This document shows positions 23,858 through 34,871 of a stretch of 64,000 nt of DNA, piece after piece. A program made the translations under genes and the position numbers. The stretch's first letter is position 1. Each line of letters starts with the position of its first letter. Under the pieces are notes generated by a model. That model ran no database searches and had not been told where the DNA came from. It worked only from the letters and a program-made list of their open reading frames with translations. The DNA is from Bos javanicus. Its lineage: Eukaryota > Chordata > Mammalia > Artiodactyla > Bovidae. The DNA lies in NCBI RefSeq assembly GCF_032452875.1, contig NC_083876.1, positions 28,432,001 through 28,496,000 on the forward strand, in the 5' to 3' direction.

Positions 23858-24981
23858 AAAAAGCAAGAGAGTTCCAGAAAAACATCTATTTCTGCTTTAT
23901 TGACTATGCCAAAGCCTTTGACTGTGTGGATCATAATAAACTGTGGAAAATTCTGAAAGAGATGGGACTACCAGACCATCTGACCTGCCCCTTGAGAAAC
24001 CTATATGCAGGTCAGGAAGCAACAGTTAGAACTGGACATGGAACAGCAGACTGGTTCCAAATAGGAAAGTACGTCAAGGCTGTATACTGTCACCCTGCTT
24101 ATTTACCTTATATGCAGAGTGCATCATGAGAAATGCTGGGCTGGAAGAAGCACAAGCTGGAATCAAGATTGCCGGGAGAAATATCAATCACCTCAGATAT
24201 GCAGATAACCCCACCCTTATGGCAGAAAGTGAAGAGGAACTAAAAAGCCTCTTGATGAAAGTAAAAGAGGAGAGTGAAAAAGTTGGCTTAAAGCTCAACA
24301 TTCAGAAAACGAAGATCATGGCATCTGGTCCCATCACTTCGTGGGAAATAGATGGGGAAACAGTGGAAACAGTGTCAGACTTTATTTTTCTGGGCTCCAA
24401 AATCACTGCAGATGGTGATTGCAGCCATGAAATTAAAAGACGCTTACTCCTTGGAAGGAGGGTTATGATCAACCTAGAAAGCATATTCAAAAGCAGAGAC
24501 ATTACTTTGCCAACAAAGTCCGTCTAGTCAAGGCTATGGTTTTTCCTGTGATCATGTATGGATGTGAGAGTTGGACTGTGAAGAAAGCTGAGTGCCAAAG
24601 AATTGATGCTTTTGAACTGTGGTGTTGGAGAAGACTCTTGAGAGTCCCATGGATGCAAGGAGATCCAACCAGTCCATCCTAAAGGAGATCAGCCCTGGGT
24701 GTTCATTGGAAGGACTGATGCTGAGGCTGAAACTCCAATACTTTGGCCACCTCATGCAAAGAGTTGACTCATTGGAAAAGACCCTGATGCTGGGAGGGAT
24801 TGGGGGCAGGAGGAGAAGGGGACAACAGAGGATGAGATGGCTGGATGGCATCACCAACTCGATGGAGATGAGTTTTAGTAAACTCCGGGAGTTGGTGATG
24901 GACAGGGAAGCCTGGCGTGCTGCGATTCATGGGGTCACAAAGAGTCGGACACGACTGAGTGACCGAACTGAACTAACCTGA
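23858..24981 (+). mobile_element. BovB LINE, 5'-truncated, inserted in an L2
   Basis: Starts inside RT at KAREFQKNIYFCFIDYAKAF and runs to the tail GACCGAACTGAAC. Frames 23806-24129, 24126-24527 and 24619-24981 are remnants. The active site reads YADN instead of YADD. Flanking TATTCCTCA (23849-23857) and TAGTCCTCA (24982-24990) look like an aged target duplication. The L2 sequence resumes after the insert. Confidence 0.92.
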
Positions 24982-25190
24982 TAGTCCTCATGTTTTAGAT
25001 AATGTGTTCACTGTCGTGTCTCCTCTAGGACATAAGTCCCACGGGGGCAGAAATACTGTATTTCCTTTTTACTGCTGAAACTCCAATGACCGGAGCAATA
25101 GCAGGCATTTGGTAGACCTCCATGACTCTTTGTTGAATTAATGGAGGGACGTGCCTGACCAAGCCCAGTAACTGTAGTACAAGCTATTTG

Positions 25191-25205
25191 TCACCAGAGG
25201 GCAGC
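25191..25205 (+). promoter_or_regulatory. CTCF-like motif
   Basis: TCACCAGAGGGCAGC fits the CTCF core pattern YCASYAGRKGGCRSY at all 15 positions. It lies in non-repeat DNA just after an L2. Motif orientation is plus. Occupancy is unknown. Confidence 0.6.
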
Positions 25206-26830
25206 ACAAGAGCATTGAGGTTTTAACGATGGAGGCTGAAGAGACACTGAAACCCAGGTTCATACCTGGGAGATAGGTTTTTTTAAACTTTCTTGCGCAG
25301 GCTGCACAAAGGCTGCAGAGAAGAGGAAATCGGGGGGAACTGAATCAACCTCTACTTTTTAATGTGTCACTTTGAGAATCACTTCACTGTCGGGAACTCA
25401 GTTTCTTCATATTTTAATTCAATCCCTCAATTTGTTTCACTCTGATTCACTTCTCGCCCTCGCCTTCCACCGTTGGAAATTAAACAAGCCTCCCACGTGC
25501 CCACATTACCGTTTTAAATTTCATATACAGGCCAGAAGTAAGGAAATACATTTCCCGTAAAGTTGTATTCGAACTACTGGGATTCAGTCTGTACCAACAA
25601 ATTCAACAGAAAAACTATACCAGAGAGTGAGCCTGACTCAATTTCTTTAATCCCACCTCTAGTTTTGAATGAGAGGGAGTAATATTTCCTGAAAGGGAAG
25701 AAGTTAGCACTGCTCTTGGAGATCCCCAGGGCTCTGAGACAGCATCAATTAAAAGCTATAGTTTCCTTCCTGGTTATTACTTTGGGGGATAAGCTAATGT
25801 AGAGAAATTTGAGACCCAGAAGATACTGTGTCCCGGAAAAGAGGCCATTTAAATTTATCCATTGGAGGCAATGACTAAATTTATTTTCTTAATGATGGAA
25901 GAGTTTAATTTTCTCTGAAAGAAGCAACATTTCTAAAATTGATCATGGGAGGGCAGTAAAGAGTTACATACGGCTGTTAGACAATAAAGTATTCATGCAA
26001 GAGAAGAATTATATTTTAAGCTAATTTATTTTTAGGTTTTACTACCCCCTAATAAAATTCAGTCACCATTTTCTTGGTTTGAAGAAATTAAAGTGCCATC
26101 AAAGGATTTGTGGAGATGAGTTCGGTCATTGAATTAGCATAGCACCTCAGAATTTAAAAAATTCCCTTAATTGCATGTTACCATTGAATACAGAGCCCAC
26201 TACCACAGGCAAGAGAAATCATCCTTTCATGATTAGATATTTAAGTGGCTTTAATTAAAGCCATTCCTTTTATGGGATTAAATGCATTAAATTCATGCCC
26301 TACAAAATGTTTTAGAATTACAATGCAACAAGTGATTTTTTCTTAAAAGGGAAAAGAATCTTAGAGGTGTGGCCTTGATTGTAGGGCATGAACACATGAA
26401 CAAAAGGTGCTTTCCTCCCTGGGGTCGTCTCAATGTACCACGTGCTCTTAGGAGGCTTCTCGGAGCTCCAAGTACCTGGAGGGTTTCTGTGTAGGGCCCC
26501 TTAAGGGCTTTGGACCAGAGCAGAGCTTCTTGCCTGAAGCTTAGAGCAGCAAGTCCCAAACTCCAGGCATTCCCATAACTTCCACAATTTTTATCATATG
26601 AGGACCTCCTGTTCTCTCACTTCCGTAATATTTTCTTTAACTCAGCATCCTTTTTCTTTTTACTCACTTAACCAATTTAGTCTTATGCTAACTAAGCAAT
26701 ATATCCACACAGCCACATGTTGATGTGCTAGTTATACATGAAAATAAATGCATAACTATTAAAAAAAATGCATTAAATTCTATTTTCGGGTAATTTTTTT
26801 CTTAGTTCAGGCGTTTGACTTATTTCAGAA
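25206..26830. other. Repeat-poor block, no gene seen
   Basis: About 1.6 kb with no recognisable young or old repeat and no coding exon. 25850-26340 is AT-rich with several TTAATTA-type sites, including CTTTAATTAAAG near 26250. It could hold conserved noncoding sequence, but sequence alone does not show this. Confidence 0.4.
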
Positions 26831-26846
26831 TGTCTAATCCACATTT

Positions 26847-27058
26847 GGCTTCCCAGATGGAGCAGTGGTAAAGAATCCTCCTGCCAGTGCAGGAGATGCA
26901 AGAGACAGGTTCGATCCCTGGGTCAGGAAGACCACCTGGAGAAAGAAATGGCAATCCCACACCTGTATTCTTGCCTGGAGAATCCCATGGACAGAGGAGC
27001 CTAGCTGGGTTCAGTACATGGGGTTGCAGAGTCAGACACGATGGGATACGCAAAGCAC
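26847..27058 (+). mobile_element. Bov-tA SINE
   Basis: Head GGCTTCCCAGATGGAGCAGT, B-box GGTTCGATCCC. AATCCACATTT duplicated (26836-26846 and 27059-27069). Confidence 0.95.
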
Positions 27059-27474
27059 AATCCACATTTATGTCTCACAGAATTTTATTTTCTCATCAAA
27101 AAAAGAAAAAAAAAGAGGACCTAAAGAGATACAAGTTGGACTTTTTAGTACTTTGTGTACTAATAAGTACATCACTTTATTATGTTAAAGCAAAATCAGC
27201 CTAGAACTTCATTTATTTGGCCTGACTCCATTGATTTATGGGTGTCTCTGGTTGGAGATATACTGGGCTTCTAAAGAAACAAGGAGAAAAAAAAAAAATC
27301 GATGCCATCTATCTGAAGAGTACTAAATAAACACATTTGCTTTTCTGTCCTATTTTCTGATAGAATGGTCAATAAAGTTATCTGAAAGAATCAAACAATC
27401 CAAGCTAGATCCTGGCTATGTTCTCTGCTTTCCTCTGTAGCACTTATCAAAGCTAATTTTCTAATGACTCATAT

Positions 27475-27730
27475 GTTTTACTTTCTGTCTTTACCGTCTA
27501 GACCTGTGCCACTCCTCAACCTCGCCGCACCCCGCTCCCGAGCCAAAGCTCTCTTCACCCATCACTGTATTCCTGGCATTGCACAAGGCCTGGTCCTCCA
27601 GGTGAAGACCAGATGAAGCGTAGTCTAATTTATTCATTCTTCTAATTTATTTATTCTCTTTACCAGGTACCACAGTGAACAAAACAAGATTCATGTCCTT
27701 GTAAAAATATATTCACAACCAAAAAGTTGA
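27475..27730 (+). repeat. Ancient L2/MIR-like remnant
   Basis: Text such as CACTGTATTCCTGGCATTGC and GGTACCACAGTGAACAAAAC resembles L2 3' ends. Weak. Confidence 0.35.
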
Positions 27731-27734
27731 CAGT

Positions 27735-28130
27735 TATATTTTATTCAGAGGGAATTTTTAGGACTTCAAGCCCCGGAAGCAGCATCTCAAGTAACCCCGA
27801 GAGAACTGCTCTGAGGAGGCGAGGAGGTTAGAGAAGTTCGGCAACAAAGGGAGGTAGTAAGAACAAAAGATTACTGTCAATGAAAGAAAACTAAAAATGC
27901 CAAGTTAAGGAATTTAGCACTTTTCTATATATGAGGAGAGTTTGAATTCATTCCTTTGATAGGTACCTCAGCTGTCTGGGGCCAGTATCTAGTTTTCACG
28001 TCCTGATTTTCCTGTGGGGAGTGGCTTTAGTCTGACGGCTTTCAGGGGGCTGGTATTCTTTTCCTTCCTGAGTTCCCTTAGGGCTCACCAGCTCACCAAG
28101 GCAGTGGCTGCGAGACTGTGACATCCTTTG
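27735..28130. repeat. Possible LTR-like repeat, family unknown
   Basis: AGCAGCATCTCAAGTAACCC, GAGAACTGCTCTGAGGAGGC and the C/T-rich stretch before the BovB resemble LTR sequence. No clear ends. Low confidence. Confidence 0.3.
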
Positions 28131-28138
28131 TTTACTGA

Positions 28139-28888
28139 TGTGGCAGAAAGCGAAGAGGAACTAAAGAGCCTCTCGATGAAGGGGAAAGAGGAGAGTGAAA
28201 AAGCTGGCTTAAAACTCAATATTCAAACAACTAAGATCACAGCATCCAGCCCCATCACTTCATGGCAAATAGATGGGGAAACAATGGAAACAGTGACAGA
28301 CTTTCTTAGGCTCCAAAATCACTGCAGATGGTTACTGCAGCAACAAAATTAAAAGACACTTGCTCCTTGGAAGAAAAGCTATGGCAAACCTAGACAGCAT
28401 ATTAAAAAGCAGATACATCACTTTGTTGACAAAGGTCCATCTAGTCAAAGCTATGGGTTTTCCAGTACTCACCTATGGATGTGAGAGTTGGACCATAAAG
28501 AAAGCTGAGCACTGAAGAATTGATGCTTTTGAACTGTGGTGCTGGAGAAGACTCTTGAGAGTCCCTTGGACTGCAAAGAGACCAAACCAGTCAATCCTAA
28601 AGGATATCAGTCCTGAATATTCATTGGAGGGACCGATGCTGAAGCTGAAGCTTCAATACTTTGGCTACCTGATGTGAAGAGCCAACTCATTAGAAAAGAC
28701 CCCGATGCTGGGAAAGATTGAAGGAAGGAGGAGAATGGGGAAGACAGAGTATGTGATGGTTGGATGGCATCTCTGATTCAATGGACGTGAATTTGAGCAA
28801 GCTCTGTGAGATAGAGAACAACAGGGAACCTGGCGTGCTACAGTCCACGGGATCGCAGAGTCAGACACGACTAAGCATCTGAACAACA
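28139..28888 (+). mobile_element. BovB LINE 3' fragment, older copy
   Basis: Runs from AGAAAGCGAAGAGGAACTAA to CATCTGAACAACAA, about 750 bases. It is more diverged than the other copies (for example many transitions and a TGA at the GHLMRR position) and its tail is the older GAACAACAA form. It covers the thumb and C-terminal region. Confidence 0.88.
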
Positions 28889-29079
28889 ATAATGGCAGGC
28901 AATATTCCATTTATCAGCCTCATGCAAACTTTCTAGTAGGAGGTGGGACAACAGAGGTTAACAGATACATATGCATGAATAATTGAAGTATCAGGCAGTG
29001 ATCAGGGTAGGTAGACTCCAGTGGCACATCAAGAAAGTCACTGACAGCCAAGTGACTTAGCCAAAGGTGACAGCTGTCT

Positions 29080-29175
29080 TCTGAAAAGCATGGAAGAGCC
29101 TTCCAGGCAAGGGACTAGCTCGCGTAAAGGCCCTGCACTTGAGTTTGGCAGTTCAAAAGATCAGCAAGGCCAGGA
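29080..29175 (-). repeat. L2-like remnant, antisense
   Basis: GAAGAGCCTTCCAGGCAAGG and AAAGGCCCTGCACTTGAG match the reverse of L2 3' text (recalled). The 81-codon frame over it is therefore not a gene. Confidence 0.5.
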
Positions 29176-29310
29176 ATCCAAAAGGAAAGCACTCTATCCA
29201 CTTATGCTCTTCTCTGCCCTGGAGACAGAAGAAAAGCAGCTTGAAAAGAATGACACAAGAAATGCAGTAACAATGCCAACAACTTGGCCTTTGTGCTCCG
29301 GTGCCAAGCC

Positions 29311-30010
29311 AAATCTCAGAGACAGTTTTGGGTGAAATAGAAAAGAATGGCTTTATTGCTTTGTCAGGTAAAGGGAGACACAGCAGGCTCACGCTACAAA
29401 ATCGATGTGTCCCAACCTGGGGAGATCTGATGAGGCATTTTATAGCAAGAGGGAATAAGGAGGAGCCTTTTTAATGGCTCAGCAGTAAAGAATCTACCTG
29501 CAATGCAGGAGACCCAGATTCGATCCCTGGGTGAGGAAGATCCCCTGGAGGAGGGCATGGCCACTCAACCCAGTATTCTTGCCTGGAGAATTCCATGGAC
29601 AGAGGAGTCTGGCGGCCTACAGTCCATGGGGGTCACAAGGAGTTAGACATGACTGAGCGACTGACAACTTTTCTTTCTTTACACTTTTCTTTCTTTATAG
29701 CAGTGGTTCAAGGGTAAAGTTGCTGATAAGGCTCAGGTTGTATGTAAGGCCTGCATTCCTTTAATCTGGTCTTGGATGGTTCCTTTAATCTGGCCTCAGG
29801 TGACCTCCTGATGAGCTTCAAAGTTATCAGACTGTGACCTTCTCTCTGGAGCACTTCCTTTGGTGGTGGTTTAGTTCTGCAGGAGAGCTAAAAGATACTA
29901 TTACAGGCACCCCTGGAGGCAGGATCAGAACCCTGCCCAAGGCTGCACTATTGTCCCTTCATTCCTTCTCCCTGGTCTCTGTATCCCCTCTCTTGCCTGA
30001 TTAGCAACTG
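29311..30010 (-). mobile_element. LTR-like element A, split by a Bov-tA
   Basis: Starts AAATCTCAGAGACAGTTTTG and continues GGCTTTATTGCTTTGTCAGG, which on the minus strand gives an AATAAA followed by an R/U5-like end. It is interrupted at 29462-29672 by a SINE and resumes with CAGTGGTTCAAGGGTAAAGT. The same opening recurs at 36086. Read as an antisense solo LTR; class not determined. No coding sequence. Confidence 0.45.
29462..29672 (+). mobile_element. Bov-tA SINE
   Basis: Head GAGCCTTTTTAATGGCTCAG, B-box GATTCGATCCC, body to AGTTAGACATGACTGAGCGA, then a pyrimidine-rich CTTTCTTT tail. Confidence 0.93.
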
Positions 30011-30314
30011 TTTGAAAGGCTTCCATGCCCAGGAGCCCCAACGGGCCCTACTTGCTTTAAGTGTCATAACCATCACCCAAGAATGAACACAGATAAATCC
30101 TGTCCTACTCACTAGAAGGCATGGTGTTCGATAGTCAGGATCCAATTTTGCAACGTTACATAAAGATGCCACATAAAAGCTTGCAGAGATACTATTTTTA
30201 TCATGTTAATTTAAATTTTCAAGATACAGAATTACTCAGATAGGATAAATTCAACTAAGCAAGGACTAGTCAAGGGAATAAGACAATACTCACATTCATT
30301 CATGAAAGCATCAT

Positions 30315-30470
30315 TTAACAAATATTTAGTAAGTGCCTTCAAATGTCAGGCATCGTTCTTGGTGCTGGGGATACAACCATGAACAAAAGAGAAAAAACAC
30401 CTGTCTTCATGGAGCTAATACATGTATTAGTGAAGCAGAGAGAGTCAAAAAATAAAAATTACACCAAGGA
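30315..30470 (+). repeat. Ancient L2/MIR-type remnant
   Basis: AACAAATATTTAGTAAGTGC, TTGGTGCTGGGGATACAACC and CTGTCTTCATGGAGCTAATA are common old mammalian repeat text. The small frame here is not a gene. Confidence 0.55.
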
Positions 30471-30938
30471 CAAGATCATTTCAGCTGTGACAAGTGCAAC
30501 AAAGGAAAGGTGCCAGAATCAACGTGGATGGTTGGTCTTCCCAGGTCCTCCTGGCAAGTCAGCCAATCGGTACAACAGATATTAACAGGTTTCCTTTAAG
30601 GAGTGGAATGATGGAAGATTTTCCTCCATTATGTTTTCTACGTTTTTTAATTTTTTGCAATGAGGATGTTATTTGACTTATGTAATCAAATTAACAAAAC
30701 TTATTAAATAATACATAAAAGATATTCTCATTAACATTTTAGCTGCTAAAGTCGGGAGTTTTCTTTGCCAAGGGAAAGGAGACAGGCATAAAGTAATATT
30801 ATAAATGAACTTTATTAAAAGTGACAGAAAGATTTGTAGTCTGTACTTTGATGCCTCTTCTTCATAACTGAAACAAGTTTTCTCAGAAGCAGTAATCTCT
30901 CTTCCAAGAAATATAAGAAAGCATACTTCACTATTTTT

Positions 30939-31054
30939 TTTTGGCCATGCGGTGTGACATGTGGGATCTTAGTTCCCCAACCAGGGATGGAACCCGAGCC
31001 TCCTACAGTGGAAACATGGAGTCTTAACCACTGGACCACTAGGGAGAATTCCTT
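30939..31054 (-). mobile_element. CHR-2/ART2A-type tRNA-Glu SINE
   Basis: TTGGCCATGCGGTGTGACAT ... CTTAACCACTGGACCACTAG, antisense. A 16-base duplication with one mismatch, ATACTTCACTATTTTT (30923-30938) and ATACTTAACTATTTTT (31055-31070), flanks it. Confidence 0.85.
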
Positions 31055-31070
31055 ATACTTAACTATTTTT

Positions 31071-32713
31071 AACACAAATGCTTCTTTCTTTCATTTATGA
31101 TGAGTGTTATCAGCAAGAATACCATTGTTAGTCTCATGAGATCATAGAGATAATTCTGCGATTTTATTGTAGACAAAGAGCAAGAAGCACTTTCAGGAGT
31201 TTGGTCCACTTGTCATGAAGATGTTAGTGGACATCAGCAGAACCAAGTTCCTTATTTTAAAAACCTCTTGGTCACAAGTTGAAACTCAGATTCAAAACAC
31301 TGCCGATCACCACAAAGCCAACTGTGGACGTGGGTCCTCAGCAGTGACTACAATTCAGGGAGACATAGGGCATATTCTTGGCCCGGTTATCCCAGAAGGA
31401 GGAATTGCCCTGACTGTTACCGGACGACGGGATCGGTAGCCAGTGCGTCACCAGATTTCCACGTGCTGTGACTCTGCTGACCAGCATGTGATTGATGAGA
31501 AATGACGCAGGTGAAGGACTGAGACTAGCTCACCTCCTATTTTAAGCATGCAGTCCACAGTAAGCAATGTAATATACAATGCCAAACAGGAAAAAGCAAC
31601 CTACTTAATTTGATCAAAATCAAAACAAACAGAAATCTGATTTTCTTTGTCTCGGTTATGTTAGTACACATACACTTCTAGATAAACATTAACATAACCA
31701 CTAGAAAAATGGGAAGGGAGTCATGGGGGAGGGTTCAATAAAGTACCAAAACAGATCAAGCTGACAGACTAGTCCCAAGTCTCACTAAACTGTACTATTT
31801 TTTCCCCTTGGTCTTGTGTCCCTGTGCTTCCCACCTTCTGTTATAGAACATGAGTCACATTTTTGTTGGTGGTGGTGGTGGTGTTACAGTGAAGAGCATT
31901 CAGTAATTCTCCAGAAAAAGCAGGCATCTTTTGCTCTTTTCCCAGGCTTTATTCTCTTTTCTTAAAGACCAAAAAAAAAAAAAAATAGCAACAAGGAGCG
32001 ACTGTTTGGTGCTGCCCCAGGTCCCCATCATGCGATGCTGATGTCATGGGCTGGGGGTGTCCTGACTGGCTGCCTGCAAACTGCTCACGCTCTCTTCACA
32101 CGTGGAGCAGCAATCAGCTTACAACTAAATCACCTCTGAGCACAAGCTGTCTCCACAAAGCCAACCAAAGAGACAGTATTCAGAGGCTGACAAAGCGTCC
32201 CTAAAGCATGAAACAAAAAGAGACCTTCAGGCTGCTGGAGTGAGCCACTTCCAACATTAATCCCCTCTCCATTGGGCATTGTGGGGACTCTAGGGGGAGC
32301 GTGACTGATGGAATACTATCTGAAGTTTACATTTGGGAAAGCTTCAAGTTCAACATCAGCAGTGAGCGGACAGTGTCAGGATATAGAATAAACAAAGAAG
32401 AGAGGGAGAAAATAATAAGAAGGGAAAGCAGTGCCGTGTAGTAACACCCAGGACTGATGATGCTTGTTGCATGCAAAGCTTCCAGAGAACTCCACTAATT
32501 ATTCATAAGCAGAAATTTTGTGAATTGTGTACACTTGGCGTGTCATTTAGTTCTAACGTAAACATTGAGAAGAGAATCATTTCTTGAAAGTGCAAGTGTC
32601 TTTTGCAAGAAACACTTCGAAGAATTTTGACACTGACCAAAGGTCATCAGATGACCTCTAAACTATAGTTTAAGTATGGTAATTCTGTTTTTCCTGAGCA
32701 GAGATAGTTAATT
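31071..32713. other. Unrecognised sequence, no gene supported
   Basis: Contains a 74-codon frame at 31215-31439 with several CpGs and no known domain, a (GGT)n run near 31868-31882 and poly(A) at 31971-31985. No splice-consistent exon found. Confidence 0.4.
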
Positions 32714-32912
32714 CCCCAATGGTTCAGTGGATAAAGAATCCGCCTGCAGTGCAGGAGACACGGGAGATCCCTGGGTTGGAAAGATGCCCTGGAGGAGGAA
32801 ATGGCAACCCACTCCAGTATTCTTGCCTGGAAAATCCCATACACAGAGGAGTCTGGCGAGCTATAGTCCAAAGCGTCACAAAGAGTCAGACACAACTGAG
32901 CGACTAAGCACA
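32714..32912 (+). mobile_element. Bov-tA SINE
   Basis: Head TTCCCCAATGGTTCAGTGGA, with a deleted B-box region (CACGGGAGATCCCTGG), body to CACAACTGAGCGACTAAGCA. Confidence 0.92.
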
Positions 32913-33407
32913 GGTTATTTACAATCACATTTTTGGTGATATTAGAGACTAGTGGAACTAGAGGAAATGCACCAGCTCTCACTTACTCTGGCCCTGGGAT
33001 CTGAACTACTTCTCCTCATGGATACTGCATCTATTTATCTACTTACTTTACCTACCTATCCGTCTGCCTGTCTCACCTATGCACATCTCCATGCATCTAA
33101 CTCTCACCAAGCTTTCACGTATTGCCTGGCTGTATTTACCTCCTTATCATCACTTTCCTCTTCTAGAGACTTCTATGTACCAACTTGCATCCTTTTTGAT
33201 AGACTCCTTTCAAAGAGACATTTGGTAAGATGGGTGTATGGGAAATGTTTAATTCCAGGTATCTAACATGAAAATATAAATTTCCTTCTAATAGAGCCAA
33301 GCAAAACAATCCAAACATTGAGCCTACTAAAAGTTGATTGTGAAAAAAAATTGAATGAGAGATATACAAAGTTTAGAATTAGACACGGAATGAAAAAGAA
33401 AACTAAG

Positions 33408-33909
33408 AGATTAGTTCACAGGTCTGCATACTGTCTGCAAATTGGCACTTGCCAAGAACATTTGCTGGCGACTGAACGACAACAGTGATATCTGCCGACT
33501 GCCTCTGGGGAGACTGAACCCTGTGCTGCTGAAGCTTTTGACCTTCAACAGCCCCTGAGGAAATCCAGGGTGCAGTGAGGCACTCTGTGCTTCAAGGAAT
33601 ATGGTGGAACAGGTGTTTAGATATTTTCAGGAACTGATTTCATAATCCCAATCCCTGCATATCTTCATATCTAGAAAACCACTAAATCCCTTCATGGACA
33701 CATCAGCTCCTTGTGACTAGCAGAAAATGCAAGCCCTTGATTGCATAAAACTCCCCCTTCACTGAAATCTTACATATCTTTCCCAACCGCCTATTTGGTG
33801 CAGTCTCTCAGAGCTATCTCAGGTGCTGTCTCCTGAGCTGCAGTCCTCATTTTGCCCCAAATAAAACTTAATTTGAAACTCTCAAGTTGTGCATCTGTTT
33901 TAGTCAACA
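33408..33909 (+). mobile_element. Solo LTR of a class I (gamma-like) endogenous retrovirus
   Basis: The 3' half has the classic layout: TCAGAGCTATCTCAGGTGCT, TGTCTCCTGAGCTGCAGTCC, TCATTTTGCCCCAAATAAAA with AATAAA at 33860-33865, then GTTGTGCATCTGTTTTAGTC. No primer-binding site or coding region follows. AAAACTAAG occurs on both sides (33399-33407 and 33910-33918). That is longer than the usual LTR duplication, so the outer limits are uncertain. Confidence 0.65.
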
Positions 33910-33944
33910 AAAACTAAGCCCATTTATGAAATGTTATGAACTTA

Positions 33945-34520
33945 TGATTATATAGTGTTTTTCTTGCCAGATGCTATTCAAAGCACTTAATAAGTAATTC
34001 CTTTAATGCATACCATAAATTTGTCATTTAAATCCTATTACTCATCACATTTTGGACTGCAAGGAGATCCAACCAGTCCATTCTAAAGGAGATCAGCCCC
34101 GGGTGTTCTTTGGAAGGAATGATGCTAAAACTGAAATTCCAGTACTTTGGCCACCTCATGCGAAGAGTTGACTCATTGGAAAAGACTCTGATGCTGGGAG
34201 GGATTGGGGGCAGGAGGAGAAGGGGACGACAGAGGATGAGATGGCTGGATGGCATCACTGACTCGATGGACGTGAGTTTGTGTGAACTCCAGGAGTTGGT
34301 GATGGACAGGGAGGCCTGGCGTGCTGCAGTTCATGGGGTCGCAAAGAGTCGGACACGACTGAGCGACTGAACTGAACTGAACTGAACTCATCATATTTTG
34401 TAGATCAGGAAACCAAGGTCCCAAATTTGCCTACCAAGTAGCAGAGATGAAATTTGAACCTCAGCAGTCCTGATCCAGAGGCTGAACTCTTAAGCTCTCT
34501 GCCACACAGCCTTCACGTTA
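33945..34520 (+). repeat. Ancient MIR/L2-like repeat split by a BovB
   Basis: TGCTATTCAAAGCACTTAAT and ATCCTATTACTCATCAC before the insert, then TTTTGTAGATCAGGAAACCA and GAAATTTGAACCTCAGCAGT after it, are consecutive parts of one old repeat. The BovB at 34055-34385 with its duplication interrupts it. Confidence 0.65.
34055..34385 (+). mobile_element. BovB 3' fragment inserted in a MIR/L2-like repeat
   Basis: Starts at GACTGCAAGGAGATCCAACC and ends with ACTGAACTGAACTGA. A 15-base duplication, ACTCATCACATTTTG (34040-34054) and ACTCATCATATTTTG (34386-34400), differs at one base. The surrounding old repeat is continuous if the insert is removed. Confidence 0.92.
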
Positions 34521-34761
34521 AAGCATATTTGCAATTTTTTAGTCAGCCCCCTTTAAGGAATTTTGACACCTAATTTTCTAAATGAAAAATGAATGTCAAT
34601 TTATTAACTTGCAAAAATAAATATGAGCAGATCATTAACCAGATCAAATTCTTATTTATTAGCTTAGCTAGCATGTAATTCCAGCTACCTGAGAAATCAA
34701 AACATGAGACCAAAGCTTGAGAAGAAAGGGATTAGAACAAAAGGAATTTACTACAAGTCTT

Positions 34762-34863
34762 TGAGCAAACTCCAGGAGATAGTGATGAACAGGGAAGCCT
34801 GGTGTGCTGCAGTCCATGCGGTGGCAAAGAGTCGCACACAACTGAGCAGCTCAACAACATTAG
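34762..34863 (+). mobile_element. BovB 3' stub, about 100 bp
   Basis: BovB 3' end from GAGCAAACTCCAGGAGATAG to GAGCAGCTCAACAACA. CAAGTCTT flanks it (34754-34761 and 34864-34871). It sits at the edge of the MaLR-like LTR at 34872-35240. Confidence 0.75.
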
Positions 34864-34871
34864 CAAGTCTT

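Larger units (their letters stand above)
23060..25145 (+). repeat. L2 LINE 3' end split by a Bov-tA and a BovB
   Basis: Pieces 23060-23325, 23553-23857 and 24982-25145 read as one L2 3' end: cysteine/proline-rich CTCTCTTCCAC-like text, then GCCTTCCCTGCACGCACTAT, then GGACATAAGTCCCACGGGGG and TTTGTTGAATTAATGG. The two inserts are the Bov-tA at 23326-23552 and the BovB at 23858-24981. Family recalled; continuity across the inserts supports it. Confidence 0.7.

Noticed and set aside
25372..25560. 62-codon frame in the repeat-poor block
   Set aside because: Short, no known motif, no splice or promoter context.
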